Counted from the first letter of the stretch, positions 1 through 8,933 are shown. The stretch is 64,000 nt of DNA from Stygiolobus caldivivus (GCF_019704315.1 NZ_AP024597.1:2454501-2518500), one strand, 5' to 3'. Translations and numbers: made by a program. Notes: generated by a model from the letters alone, not told the origin.

Positions 1-1603
1 CTATATCACTTAAGTCTACTTTTTCAATATCTAATCTCTCATAGTTCTTTGACAAGATATTATAAGCCCTAGCGTAAGTATACTGTAAATAAGGACCGCT
101 ATTTTGGTCGAAATCAACCACGTTATTTACGTTAAACGTAACGGGTTTATTCGCCGAGACAGAAAGGATCACATAACGTATGGCAGCATTTACTATTTCA
201 TTAATGTTATCTATTTTACCTCCTTTCTCCTGAATTTTCTTTCTAGCTACTTCTTCTACTCTTTCCACTATCTCGTCTAAAGAAATAAACCTTCCAAGCC
301 TTCCGCTCATTTTCATCCCTTGCAAATTCACCATACCGTAAGAATAATGGATTAAGTTTTTAGCATAATTCTCATAACCTAATAAGTAAAGTGACGCTCT
401 TAACTGCATCTGGGGAACCGATTGCTGTTCCGCTATCACGTTTATTACCCTATCGGCTTTAAAACTGCTAAATTTCCTAATAGTGTAGGCTATATCTCTA
501 GTAGTATATAATGAAGTACCATCAGACCTAACGAGGACTAATGGAGGTAGTTGTAAGCCAACAGGAATTGATAACTCTTCTTTCTCATCTTTACTTAATT
601 CAAGATTTAGAGCCTTAGTCCCCTTATAGTCTATAGACCTCATTAGCGCTTCAGACACTATCTTATTTACCTCTCCGCTCCACAGCAGGTCACTCTCGTA
701 ATCATAGTCGTCGAAAGATATGTGGAGTTTATTGAGGCTCTGTTCAAATGCTGCTAAGTTGTACTTTACTATTTTCCTTATAATCTGGACAACTTTATCA
801 TTACTTTTACTCTCATATTGTCTAATTATGTTCTGTATCTGAGCTTCTACATCCTCTATCCTGTTAATTTCATCGGCTAATTTGTTAAATATTTCTGGGT
901 ATCTTTCCTGATGCTGCGCCGCTATACCTACTAGTTCATCTAACCTTTTAATCTTTTCACGGTATTTCTCATCGTCATTTATTAACTGGAGTTCTTGTCT
1001 TATAGTTTTAATTTCTATTAGGACATTAGTTATTGAGTAAATTATGCCAAACCAGTGGTCAGCCTTAATATTAGAGGGCAGTTCAGGTTCCCCCAAAAGC
1101 ATATAACCTAATGCTAAGATAGCTACTTGTCTCCCTGCATCGTTTACATAGAACCTTGTGTTTACTGCATGCCCCCTTATCTTAAGCATCCTCGATATCG
1201 TATCACCTAAAATCGAGTTTCGTAAATGTCCTATATGTAAAGGATGAATAGGGTTTGCACTTGTATGCTCTACGACTATTCTGAATTTTTTCTCAGCCTC
1301 CTCTATCCCATAATTATCAGGAAAATTCGAGAATAGAAATTTAAACAAGTTCTTCTCGTCAATAAAGGCATTTACGTATATGCCTGATTTCTTAATTTCT
1401 CCTATGAGTTTTTGCCCCTTGTCTACGTATTCCTTACTCAATAACGTTCTATCCTTAGAAACTGAAGGTATAGGTAAAGCCAGATCTCCGACCTCATCTC
1501 TCGTAGGGTATTCAATGTTTTTAAATACCTTATCATAACTAATACCTAACTGTTCCGACAAGATCTTAGAGAATTCGATCTTAGCCTCTCTTATAGGATC
1601 CAC
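1..1603 (-). CDS. argS: Arginyl-tRNA synthetase (3' end outside window)
   Basis: Class I synthetase that charges tRNA-Arg. The reading frame is open on the minus strand from a GTG at 1601-1603 to the window edge, so the C-terminal end is missing. The N-terminal residues (VDPIREAKIEFSKIL, then the GDLALPIPS stretch) match the ArgS additional N-terminal domain. The middle region carries the HIGH-type motif, read as PIHIGHLRN near 1210-1240, characteristic of ArgS. It diverges from the small gene at 1657 with only about 50 bases between starts. A GTG start is chosen because the upstream in-frame ATG options meet stops. Family assignment is firm. Confidence 0.9.
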   Translation of the reverse strand, partial: MDPIREAKIEFSKILSEQLGISYDKVFKNIEYPTRDEVGDLALPIPSVSKDRTLLSKEYVDKGQKLIGEIKKSGIYVNAFIDEKNLFKFLFSNFPDNYGIEEAEKKFRIVVEHTSANPIHPLHIGHLRNSILGDTISRMLKIRGHAVNTRFYVNDAGRQVAILALGYMLLGEPELPSNIKADHWFGIIYSITNVLIEIKTIRQELQLINDDEKYREKIKRLDELVGIAAQHQERYPEIFNKLADEINRIEDVEAQIQNIIRQYESKSNDKVVQIIRKIVKYNLAAFEQSLNKLHISFDDYDYESDLLWSGEVNKIVSEALMRSIDYKGTKALNLELSKDEKEELSIPVGLQLPPLVLVRSDGTSLYTTRDIAYTIRKFSSFKADRVINVIAEQQSVPQMQLRASLYLLGYENYAKNLIHYSYGMVNLQGMKMSGRLGRFISLDEIVERVEEVARKKIQEKGGKIDNINEIVNAAIRYVILSVSANKPVTFNVNNVVDFDQNSGPYLQYTYARAYNILSKNYERLDIEKVDLSDI

Positions 1604-1656
1604 AAGATGGCATAAGCCGGTGTGTTTATATCTTTTTCTCACAGAATATTTGAATC

Positions 1657-1863
1657 ATGAAAAGAGTAGAAGTCCTTATAGTAGATGATTTAAAAGGGTC
1701 TACGAAAGTAAGTGAAAAACAAATTAATGAGGTATTAAGACAATTTAACGACGAGACAATAGATAAAATAATCATTAACAGGGTAACCCTGCCGTCATCT
1801 CTAAACGATGAGGATAACATACTCGGTGTTCATATTATAGTGAGGGAAGTTGCAGAAACGTAA
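1657..1863 (+). CDS. Small conserved-looking protein, function unknown
   Basis: A 68-residue protein I do not recognise. It has a beta-alpha-beta-like look: MKRVEVLIVDD, a charged helix, then an IIINRVTLP strand and a final HIIVREVAE strand. A TATA-like element (TTTATATC, about 1623-1631) lies about 26-30 bases upstream of the ATG, as expected for a leaderless or near-leaderless transcript. Its last 14 bases overlap the start of the Cys-rich gene at 1850, so the two are probably co-transcribed. Confidence 0.6.
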   Translation: MKRVEVLIVDDLKGSTKVSEKQINEVLRQFNDETIDKIIINRVTLPSSLNDEDNILGVHIIVREVAET

Positions 1864-2242
1864 TATATGCCCTCATTATAAGGGAGGATTTTGTGTATCT
1901 CCAGTTCTAGATAGCCCATCGGACTCAGTTACATCTCCGTCAAGGTGCCAAGGTAATTATAAGTCTTGCAGGTATTATATGGGGACGGAAGGAGAAAGCT
2001 CCAAGAGAGAAGGACTGGAACAATATTCTGAAGACGAAAAAGTAGAGCAAGAAATTTCATTTTACCATAAAATTAACATACTTGAGAATAACTTAGACAG
2101 TGAATGCCCTAATTTTGAACTTTTCAGGACAGAAAAAGGATTAGTCGCAAGATGTAAAATAATGGACAGAGTATTAACGTCATCACAAGCAGAACTTTGC
2201 TCAAAAGTTTGGAAATCTTGCCCAATAAGGGTCTTAACCTAA
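1850..2242 (+). CDS. Cys-rich protein with two C4 mini-domains
   Basis: A 130-residue protein of unknown function with eight ordered cysteines in two sets: C7, C15, C33, C40 (beginning CPHY) and C86, C102, C117, C124 (beginning CPNF and ending CPI). Each set could bind Zn or an Fe-S cluster. The same CPHY-C-C-CP pattern occurs once in the protein at 6447-6779, so this looks like a duplicated mini-domain. TTG is the likely start, preceded by GAGGG. It overlaps the upstream gene by 14 bases and the convergent gene at 2234 by 9 bases. No enzymatic motif is visible. Confidence 0.65.
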   Translation: MQKRNICPHYKGGFCVSPVLDSPSDSVTSPSRCQGNYKSCRYYMGTEGESSKREGLEQYSEDEKVEQEISFYHKINILENNLDSECPNFELFRTEKGLVARCKIMDRVLTSSQAELCSKVWKSCPIRVLT

Positions 2243-2542
2243 TTTAGCATATTTCCCATCTTCAGACATGGTTACTAGGTTCTTTTCGGCCAAATCTGAC
2301 AAGGCTTTCCTGATCTTGTCTTCACTTGCTATTCCTGATAGTGCTGAATGTAACTCCTTTAAATTCATAGGTTTTTGACTAAGTAGATCTAGCAATATTT
2401 CTTTCAATTCTTCCTCATTAGGCGCTGTCATGACAACTACTTCTTTATCAGAGTATAGAACACGTAACTTTTTCTCTACCTCGTTTAAAGGTTCTTCTCC
2501 TTCTTTATTAGAAGACCTCTTTTTTCTCCTTGAGGACGACAT
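2234..2542 (-). CDS. Small winged-helix-like protein
   Basis: About 102 residues. A very basic Ser/Arg/Lys N-terminus (SSSRRKKRSS) is followed by a charged linker, then a region that reads like a winged helix: LKEILLDLLSQKPMNLKELH, then IRKALSDLAEKNLV and a wing ending in DGKYAKL. It is probably a DNA- or RNA-binding protein; the target is unknown. A GTG at 2557 could add five residues, but the ATG at 2542 has a better placed GAGGG ribosome binding site. It converges on and overlaps the Cys-rich gene. Confidence 0.6.
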   Translation of the reverse strand: MSSSRRKKRSSNKEGEEPLNEVEKKLRVLYSDKEVVVMTAPNEEELKEILLDLLSQKPMNLKELHSALSGIASEDKIRKALSDLAEKNLVTMSEDGKYAKLG

Positions 2543-2672
2543 CTTAAACCCTCTCACTCACTAAGTTATAATTAAAATCTGTTTGCTTATAAGTATTGAT
2601 GAAAACACCACATAATTACTTAACTACAGTTTTTATATGGCATCTTAAAATTAGTTATATTAGGCGAATCAT

Positions 2673-3017
2673 TTGGGAGAACCTGACTTCTTACGGCATA
2701 TAGTAAGTAAGGTATTAACACCTGTGAGTCTGGACCTAAAAAAATTAGACGAAGCACAAAAACTACTAGCTAAAGCGGAGTCAAAATACGGTTTTTCTTC
2801 TTATGGTGGAGACCCTGAAAAATTAGCTAATTACCTACTAAGCCCAGATTTCATAAACCTTGTTTTAATAATAGGAGTAGACCTATCTAAGAAACTACTT
2901 TATCTAACTCGGGACAGTTACTCGAGTCCAAAGATCAAAGAGGCTGTCCAAAAAATGCTTGATGAACTTGACGGATATTCAGGAGAAGAAACAAACCAAG
3001 TTATGATGTACAAATAA
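2673..3017 (+). CDS. Hypothetical helical protein
   Basis: 114 residues, mainly helical, beginning GEPDFLRHIVSKVLTP from a TTG codon. A TATA-like TTTTTATATGG at about 2630-2641 lies some 35 bases upstream, supporting transcription from here. No Cys, membrane or catalytic motif is seen and I do not recognise the family. It converges on the thermosome gene with an 80-base gap. Confidence 0.55.
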   Translation: MGEPDFLRHIVSKVLTPVSLDLKKLDEAQKLLAKAESKYGFSSYGGDPEKLANYLLSPDFINLVLIIGVDLSKKLLYLTRDSYSSPKIKEAVQKMLDELDGYSGEETNQVMMYK

Positions 3018-3069
3018 CTAACTCGTTTTAACGAATTAAAAAGAAGACAAAAACAATAGAATGGATAGA

Positions 3070-3092
3070 AAATAAATAAAAAAGCTCTATTA
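3070..3092 (-). terminator. T-rich terminator after thermosome gene
   Basis: Immediately after the thermosome stop codon the minus strand reads into runs of T (CTTTTTTATTTATTTTC). Archaeal RNA polymerase commonly terminates at such U-tracts without a hairpin. This is inferred from sequence only. Confidence 0.4.
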
Positions 3093-3096
3093 AATT

Positions 3097-4773
3097 TTAC
3101 TCAAATGATGGCTTATTACTCCCTTCCTCTCCGCCTTCTCCGCCCTTACTTCCCTCTTTCTTCTCGCTCTTTAAAGGAGAGGCAGCAATTAAGTCATCAA
3201 TCTTTAGTATTGCAGTAGCAGCTTCTACAGCACTCTTAAGTACTTGCATCTTAACCCTTACCGGCTCAATTACATTAATAGCCATCATATCATCATTGAG
3301 TTTACCGTTTAATACATCTACTCCAGCGTTAACTAGGCCTTTAGAGTGTTTAGACCTTAAGTCCATTAGAGTCTGAATTGGTTCCATACCCGCAGTTTCT
3401 GCTAATATCATAGGAATTTCTTCTAAAGCTTCTGCGAACTTTTCAATTGCTAGTTGCTCTTTCCCTCCTACACTCCTTGCATATTCTCTAAGTCTTAAAG
3501 CTAATTCAGTCTCAACAGCTCCTCCACCTGCAACAATCATAGGCTTAGATAATACATTCCTTAACGAGTGTAATGCATCATTTATACTCCTCTCGGCTTC
3601 ATCTAATGCCATATCATTTGACCCTCTTAATAAGATGTTTACAGCCCTGGGGTTCTTAGCACCTTCAATGAATACCATCTTATCATTTCCTACTCTTCTT
3701 TCCTCAACTAACTCAGCATAACCTAAGTCTTCAGGGGTCGCATCTTTTATACTACTTATTATCCTAGCTCCTAAAGCCTTCTCCAGCTTTTCTATATCAC
3801 TCCTCTTTACTCTCCTTACGGCTAATATTCCCTTCTTTGCCAAGAAGTGCTGTGCTATATCGTCAATACCCTTCTGACATATGACTACATTAGCACCTAT
3901 TGAAGCTAGCTTATCGACCATCTCCTTCAGGTACTTAGCTTCCTCATCAAGGAAGGCTTTGATCTGTTCAGGACTAGTTATACTAATCTTAGCAGAAATT
4001 TCTGGTTTCTCTACTTCAAGTGCCGCATCAAGGACTGCAATCTTAGCCTTTTCGACCCTCCTTGGCATACCAGGGTGAACCACTTCCTTATCAAGGACTA
4101 ACCCGCGTACTAGCATACTGTCCTCAGTGCTTCCACCCTTTTTCTTATCGATCTTGATTAGGTCGAGGGGTACGCTATAACTTCCATCTGGCTGTTTCTC
4201 TGCTACAATAGAGACTGCATCTAACACTAAGTTTATTATCTTGTCCATCTCTTCACCGCCAGCAACGAACTTACTCGACATTGTAGTGTATACTATCTTC
4301 CTTAACTGATCTCTAGTAGCTTGGGAGTTAAGATCACTTACGTCTATCTTTAAGGCTAATTGATCGATTATTTCTAGTGCTTTATTAAGAGCTTTCTTAT
4401 ATCCTTCAATTATAATTGTTGGGTGTATATTCTGGTCTAGTAGGTCATCAGCTTTGTCGAGTAGTAATCCTGCCAATACTACGGCTGAAGTGGTACCGTC
4501 TCCCACTTCAGCATCTTGTGCTTTGGCTGCTTCTACAAGTAACTTAGCAGCTGGGTGTTGAATTTCCATCTCTTTTACTATTGTCGCGCCGTCATTGGTT
4601 ATTGTAACATCTCCGAAACTGTCAATTAGCATCTTGTCTAGTCCTCTAGGACCTAATGAGCTCTTTAGCATTTCCGATAACGTTACAGCTGCAAGTATAT
4701 TGTTCCTTAAAGCATCCCTGCCACTTGTTCTATTTGTACCTTCTTTGAGGAGTAATACCGGAGCACCTGCCAT
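3097..4773 (-). CDS. thsB: Thermosome subunit beta (group II chaperonin)
   Basis: ATP-dependent chaperonin subunit that forms the double-ring thermosome (rosettasome) and folds proteins at high temperature. 558 residues, normal for the family. Visible hallmarks are the ATP-binding [16 protein letters not shown] and [12 protein letters not shown] segments, the [17 protein letters not shown] region, and a Gly/Glu-rich C-terminal tail. The [21 protein letters not shown] start and the overall sequence resemble the Sulfolobus TF55 beta subunit rather than alpha, which starts with a Thr/Ala-rich extension; the subunit letter is from memory. A strong TATA box and an SD-like GGTGA precede the ATG. 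Confidence 0.95.
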   Translation of the reverse strand: MAGAPVLLLKEGTNRTSGRDALRNNILAAVTLSEMLKSSLGPRGLDKMLIDSFGDVTITNDGATIVKEMEIQHPAAKLLVEAAKAQDAEVGDGTTSAVVLAGLLLDKADDLLDQNIHPTIIIEGYKKALNKALEIIDQLALKIDVSDLNSQATRDQLRKIVYTTMSSKFVAGGEEMDKIINLVLDAVSIVAEKQPDGSYSVPLDLIKIDKKKGGSTEDSMLVRGLVLDKEVVHPGMPRRVEKAKIAVLDAALEVEKPEISAKISITSPEQIKAFLDEEAKYLKEMVDKLASIGANVVICQKGIDDIAQHFLAKKGILAVRRVKRSDIEKLEKALGARIISSIKDATPEDLGYAELVEERRVGNDKMVFIEGAKNPRAVNILLRGSNDMALDEAERSINDALHSLRNVLSKPMIVAGGGAVETELALRLREYARSVGGKEQLAIEKFAEALEEIPMILAETAGMEPIQTLMDLRSKHSKGLVNAGVDVLNGKLNDDMMAINVIEPVRVKMQVLKSAVEAATAILKIDDLIAASPLKSEKKEGSKGGEGGEEGSNKPSFE

Positions 4774-4804
4774 ATGGATTCACCGTAGCTGGTTTTCATT
4801 AGGA

Positions 4805-4825
4805 GCGGTTATATATAAATTTTTC
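4805..4825 (-). promoter_or_regulatory. Thermosome promoter TATA box
   Basis: The minus strand contains TTTATATATAACC centred near 4814, about 40 bases before the thermosome ATG. This allows a roughly 14-base leader that includes GGTGA as a ribosome binding site. Heat-inducible control is known for the family but no specific operator is identified. Confidence 0.6.
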
Positions 4826-4943
4826 TTTTTATGGTTTAGGCGTATTCACTTGCATCTGAACGGACTTTTAACGTCTTTATCTAGAAAATAAACGATAATT
4901 TACAAAAAATCTTTAATTCTAGCACTTGAAAGTAACCGTATAA

Positions 4944-5675
4944 ATGGAACTTTGCCAACGATGTAATAAAAGAGAAGCAAAGTATATTGTAGGAGGGAGA
5001 AGACTTTGTGAAACGTGTGCAAGGGATGAAATTGTAAAGAGAGTTAGAAAAGAAATACATAACAGTAAGATGTTTAGTTTCAAGGATAAAGTAGTTATAA
5101 TAGTACCAGATAACCTTAACCAACTTGCAGAAATACTCTCTCAAATTGTAGGAAAGGCTTGCTATACGTGCAAACTACAGATAGACAAAGTAAACATTAA
5201 AACAGAGATTAATACTGACAGTAACATAAACGATTATATCTGGAAAATTATTATGTATTCGAAAAGTCTAGCCGATTATAAAGTGAAAATCCTACCTTTT
5301 CCTTCTAACTTTTTCCTCGCTTATCTATTATATTCAGTCTCAACTAAAGACTATTCGTACATAAATTATGTCACAAGCTATAAGTTGCTGAGCGATGGTA
5401 CTAGATTTTTTATACCACTTTACTCAATCTCTCTCTTAGAACTTAATGCTTTCGGTGAAATAAAGGAAATTAGCTTTAACGACGAGATATTTGACGCAAT
5501 TTTCAGATGGGTCAACACACAATTAGCTGAAAATTATGAACTATTTCATACTTTCATAGCTTCTACATCACTGTTTAATTCTGCACGATGTAAATCTTGT
5601 GACGCTTTCATTGAGTCTGGGGAGTATTGTGCTCGATGTAAAAGGACTTTAACTTCTCCTTTTCCTCCTTATTAA
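4944..5675 (+). CDS. TtuA/Ncs6-like protein lacking the PP-loop (Ncs2-like)
   Basis: 243 residues with the frame of a tRNA 2-thiolation protein. An N-terminal zinc finger (C4, C7, C22, C25) is followed by a basic helix, a short strand KDKVVIIVP, and a C-terminal zinc finger (C216, C219, C229, C232). TtuA/Ncs6/CTU1 enzymes share this two-finger plan but carry SGGKDS after the first strand. Here that position reads PDNLNQ, so ATP adenylation is probably lost. A CxxC pair (C73, C76) remains inside. Eukaryotic Ncs2/CTU2 is exactly such an inactive partner of Ncs6, so a scaffold role in tRNA thiolation is inferred. It diverges from the thermosome gene and overlaps the next gene tail to tail by 68 bases. 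Confidence 0.6.
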   Translation: MELCQRCNKREAKYIVGGRRLCETCARDEIVKRVRKEIHNSKMFSFKDKVVIIVPDNLNQLAEILSQIVGKACYTCKLQIDKVNIKTEINTDSNINDYIWKIIMYSKSLADYKVKILPFPSNFFLAYLLYSVSTKDYSYINYVTSYKLLSDGTRFFIPLYSISLLELNAFGEIKEISFNDEIFDAIFRWVNTQLAENYELFHTFIASTSLFNSARCKSCDAFIESGEYCARCKRTLTSPFPPY

Positions 5676-6426
5676 GGATAATTTCGAATTTAAATACATC
5701 TTTTTGCTGTTTACTGGGGGGTAAAATGCCTTCCCATGAGTAGTAGAAATAACCTGCAGACATAATCTCCTTAAAACCATCCTGGTCTATTTTATAATAG
5801 TCAAAAAGCATCTGTAATACGTTCAGCTCCTCTTTTATCTGCTTCATACTAATTACATATCTACAGATATAACACGATAAGTCTGGCATAATAGCATTAA
5901 ACCCGCATTTAGGACATTTGACTGGGGAGTTAATTCCGTAGAGTGTCCAATTAGACCTTAAGATATCTATCAGGTCATTCCTCCCTCTTTTTACACATAC
6001 CTCGTATAGCCTGGGACCCAGGTCTTTAATTGCATTTCTAGTGTTATATACTACAAACTCTAACTGCTCTTCCGAGAGTTTTTCTAAGTCCTTAATCCTG
6101 ACTAACTTCATAGCCAAAAACTCCATTAAAGCGTCTTTATTTGCAGAGAGCCTGTTAATAATGGTCCTCGACTTGGGCTTCGTCTTCACTTCGCCTACGG
6201 CACCGCTGAAAGGCTCCTTAATAAGTTCCTTATATTCTTCTCTGGACAAGTTTAAATATGCGAGCCCTAACGCGTTTATTACCTCATCCAAATATTCTTC
6301 TAAGAGTTGGTTAGGGTCTACATATTTTACAACTGTAGACTTCTTCTTTTTACCTGAAGTCTTTGATTGTGACTCAGCAGAAGGGTCTTTTTGTTCTTTA
6401 TCTTCTTCTTTCTTTTTTCTAGGCAA
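5608..6426 (-). CDS. Conserved-looking protein with zinc knuckle, unknown
   Basis: 272 residues. A highly charged, probably disordered N-terminus (about residues 1-32, Lys/Glu/Ser rich) precedes a helical body. A CPKC...CYIC zinc knuckle (CPKCGFNAIMPDLSCYICRY) lies near residue 170. I do not recognise the family. The nucleic-acid-protein appearance (basic tail plus zinc knuckle) is suggestive only. Its last 68 bases lie antisense to the C-terminal zinc finger of the TtuA-like gene. The next gene upstream in the same direction ends 20 bases away. Confidence 0.65.
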   Translation of the reverse strand: MPRKKKEEDKEQKDPSAESQSKTSGKKKKSTVVKYVDPNQLLEEYLDEVINALGLAYLNLSREEYKELIKEPFSGAVGEVKTKPKSRTIINRLSANKDALMEFLAMKLVRIKDLEKLSEEQLEFVVYNTRNAIKDLGPRLYEVCVKRGRNDLIDILRSNWTLYGINSPVKCPKCGFNAIMPDLSCYICRYVISMKQIKEELNVLQMLFDYYKIDQDGFKEIMSAGYFYYSWEGILPPSKQQKDVFKFEIILNKEEKEKLKSFYIEHNTPQTQ

Positions 6427-6446
6427 AAGCTCCCCCTGAACTGCGA

Positions 6447-6779
6447 CTAGACTGTATGGGATAAGTCCAGGTAGTCCATAGGAAGCATTTTACCTTTAGA
6501 CACTATCTCGTTATATTTCTTTTCCAAATCTTCAATAAATACAGGGCAGTTCTCAAATTTTCCCTCCCTGGTGCATTTAGCACCACCTAAAGTTAAGAAA
6601 CACATAGACGACTTCTTATCATAATGAGGGCATAACTTATGATAAGTTTTAGCACTTTTTATCATCTTTTCTATCCACTGTTTTTTGTGGTCCTTCTTTT
6701 CTGCTTCCTTCTCAGCCTTAGCTAGTACTTTGTTCATCTCTTCTTCTGAGATCTTTGAAGATCTCGTACTATCTGCCAT
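6447..6779 (-). CDS. Cys-rich C4 mini-domain protein
   Basis: 110 residues: a charged helical N-terminus (about 1-48) and then C50, C60, C69, C78 in a CPHY...C...C...CP pattern shared with the protein at 1850-2242. Metal or Fe-S binding is likely but unproven. The ATG at 6779 is preferred over the GTG at 6788 because a GGTG ribosome binding site lies just before it. Its promoter must sit in the inverted-repeat region next to whiP, so its expression may be tied to the origin region. Confidence 0.6.
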   Translation of the reverse strand: MADSTRSSKISEEEMNKVLAKAEKEAEKKDHKKQWIEKMIKSAKTYHKLCPHYDKKSSMCFLTLGGAKCTREGKFENCPVFIEDLEKKYNEIVSKGKMLPMDYLDLSHTV

Positions 6780-6810
6780 AAATAACACCGCATTATGTAA
6801 CTTTAAGCGT

Positions 6811-6968
6811 CTCCTCTAATATATATTACTACTACTACTCTTATCAAATAATAGACGGGCAGGCTTATCCCATAGATATTAATATTTGTATAATGTAAGA
6901 AGAATTCACGTAAAATATTACCTGGCACCGATTTATAGTAGTAGTAATTATTTATGCTATAAGAGGAG
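6811..6968. other. Candidate replication origin oriC3 with inverted repeat arms
   Basis: The intergenic region beside whiP has nested inverted repeats. Left arm: CTCCTCT at 6811-6817 and ATTACTACTACTA at 6825-6837. Right arm: TAGTAGTAGTAAT at 6936-6948 and AGAGGAG at 6962-6968, in mirror order. Between them lies an AT-rich core (about 6870-6920) suited to unwinding. In Sulfolobus the third chromosomal origin is adjacent to whiP. The arms would then be initiator-binding sites; that is inference. The promoter of the Cys-rich gene at 6779 lies within the left arm. Confidence 0.6.
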
Positions 6969-7030
6969 CCACAAATTTGAAAAAGGGAGAAAAGGAAACC
7001 TGGGTAGAGCTATGAACTATTAGAGAAAAC

Positions 7031-7750
7031 TTAACATTCGCTTATCCTGTCTTTAAATGATTGTGTAAAACCTATCCTAAGTCCTAATTTAGGGTCATGG
7101 TACAGGTAGAGAATCCTCTTGGTCTGTAACTTTCTTAAAACTCTAAGTAACCAAGCTGTATCGGCACCAAACTCTTCTTGGAGCTGGTCTATGTAAACGT
7201 AAGTAGACCCCCATTGCTTATATTTGTTAAGGAGATATGATAGTAACTCTTTTTCTTCTTCGTCTAATTTTTTCAGAATTTCATCTAGACAGTTAATAAG
7301 ATCAGTCTTTTGTGGTTTATTTTCTGCAGTACTGGTTTTTGCTTCAATAAACAACAAAAATTCTTTTCTCTCTTTGTCATCTTTTTCCTTATTCTTGTCG
7401 TTTATTGAGGGCTTAACCTTTTCATTAAATATGTCTCTAGCTATAGCTAAATATTCAGTAAACTTAGTACTATTCTTACTCTCCAAGATCTCTTTAGCTA
7501 GGTCCTCTCCTAATGCCGAAAGATGCCATCTACCTGCCTCTTGGTAAACTAATCCTTTTCTTTTCCAGTAACTAAGATAACTACTAACATACTTAGTTTC
7601 AAGCCCCAAGTTTACGGCTATCTCTGATGTTCTTAGTGGCCTGGCTAAGAGGAGGACTAGGACGGCCTCTACTAATTTCGACCGGGGGTTAATACTCTTA
7701 TTTTCTTGAACCTTTACAGTGTCTATAATGTCAGTATCGTCAGTCTTCAT
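7031..7750 (-). CDS. whiP: Replication initiator WhiP (winged-helix initiator protein)
   Basis: 239 residues with two winged-helix regions: residues about 25-75 ([20 protein letters not shown], then YVSSYLSYWKRKGLV) and about 155-230 (EEEKELLSYLLNKYKQW, then WLLRVLRKLQTKRILYLYHD), joined by a charged linker. This two-wH Cdt1-like plan, and the neighbourhood close to the thermosome gene, match WhiP, which marks and binds oriC3 in Sulfolobus. An AT-rich TATA-like stretch about 26 bases upstream of the ATG suggests a leaderless mRNA. The identification rests on architecture and context and is fairly strong. Confidence 0.75.
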   Translation of the reverse strand: MKTDDTDIIDTVKVQENKSINPRSKLVEAVLVLLLARPLRTSEIAVNLGLETKYVSSYLSYWKRKGLVYQEAGRWHLSALGEDLAKEILESKNSTKFTEYLAIARDIFNEKVKPSINDKNKEKDDKERKEFLLFIEAKTSTAENKPQKTDLINCLDEILKKLDEEEKELLSYLLNKYKQWGSTYVYIDQLQEEFGADTAWLLRVLRKLQTKRILYLYHDPKLGLRIGFTQSFKDRISEC

Positions 7751-7820
7751 CAGATCAAATTTGACAAACTAAAATTAATAATAGTGGAAAGATTTACCCT
7801 TAGTAATTCCATGCATTTTT

Positions 7821-8933
7821 CTAATCAGTAATATCGCAAGTCTTTACTGCAACAAATTCATCATAGCCCACAATTACTTTGTAGACTCCTTTCATTAAAT
7901 TGTCTAATTTGGGGTCTCCGGAATCAATCCTTAAGCAATCAAAAGTATATAGTTTACTTCTTGTCGAAACTACTATTATGTTATCTCTTTCTACCTTATT
8001 ACTCTCTATTCTTAGTAATTTTCTAAGAAATAAAGGCCCTATCTCTTGGTTTCCTCTACCTATTAAAAACCCTTGCCTCCCTATAGGTGTTAAAATCAGC
8101 TTTAACTCCCCGGTTAAATTAAGCAAATCGTCATAATTTGCACAGCTCTTAATTAATTTCATATTTTGCAGAATATCAGTACAAAGGAAATTAGTTTCTA
8201 TCCCTATTTTTCTCAGTATATTCTTTGTAGTGCTGCCAGGTCCTATAACGTAAGTTATGTCTGGATTTGATAGTTCTTTATCTATAACATATTGCGCAAT
8301 TTCGTCAACTTCCTCTTTTTCTGAAATTATCTCCTCTTTATTGGGTACTATTAAGTTGGAGTAATTAATAGTTCTAGCATAACCGAAGAGCTTCACATTG
8401 TACTTCCCTTGCCGATAAGCTTCTTCATCTATATCGAGGATCTCTGTAATAATAACTTCGGTTTTACCTTGTACAAAGTGGCGCAAAAGGATACCTGCAC
8501 CCTCAGGAGTATTTGCAAATACCCCACTGTGCATTTTAACTCCGGTAGGGATCCCCAAGACAGGTAAGGTGTCTTTTACTACACTATATACGTCTCTAGC
8601 TGTACCGTCCCCTCCTGCAAAGACTATTATGTTACATGACTCTTTCTCGAGGAAATAGTTAAGGGCGTTTATAGTATCAACTCTCAAGGTAGGGGAGTGT
8701 ATTGTTATGTCAATAACCCGGTAGTTCAACTGTGTATTTTTGAAGTAATCTTCTCCCATCTCCCGAGGGGCTACCACATAGATAACGCTATCTTTGGGTG
8801 CGGTTGACAAAAACCTGGCCATCCTTAACGGGGTTTCTTGGTTATATGTATGTAGGCTATCACTCCCCTTATAGCCTATCCTTCCGCCGCTCCCTGCTAC
8901 TGGGTTAACAAGTAGGCAAATTGTTTTTGTCAT
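7821..8933 (-). CDS. ATP-NAD kinase / AcoX-family protein
   Basis: 370 residues. The NAD kinase superfamily signature GGDGTARDV is at residues 107-115, with an N-terminal LLVNPVAGSGG segment and a PVLGIPTGVKMHSGVF block typical of the ATP-NAD/AcoX subgroup rather than PpnK. A substrate is not established for the archaeal members; it may phosphorylate NAD or another nucleotide or lipid. It ends the unit that begins with the winged-helix gene upstream: the two are only a few bases apart and probably co-transcribed. Confidence 0.8.
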   Translation of the reverse strand: MTKTICLLVNPVAGSGGRIGYKGSDSLHTYNQETPLRMARFLSTAPKDSVIYVVAPREMGEDYFKNTQLNYRVIDITIHSPTLRVDTINALNYFLEKESCNIIVFAGGDGTARDVYSVVKDTLPVLGIPTGVKMHSGVFANTPEGAGILLRHFVQGKTEVIITEILDIDEEAYRQGKYNVKLFGYARTINYSNLIVPNKEEIISEKEEVDEIAQYVIDKELSNPDITYVIGPGSTTKNILRKIGIETNFLCTDILQNMKLIKSCANYDDLLNLTGELKLILTPIGRQGFLIGRGNQEIGPLFLRKLLRIESNKVERDNIIVVSTRSKLYTFDCLRIDSGDPKLDNLMKGVYKVIVGYDEFVAVKTCDITD

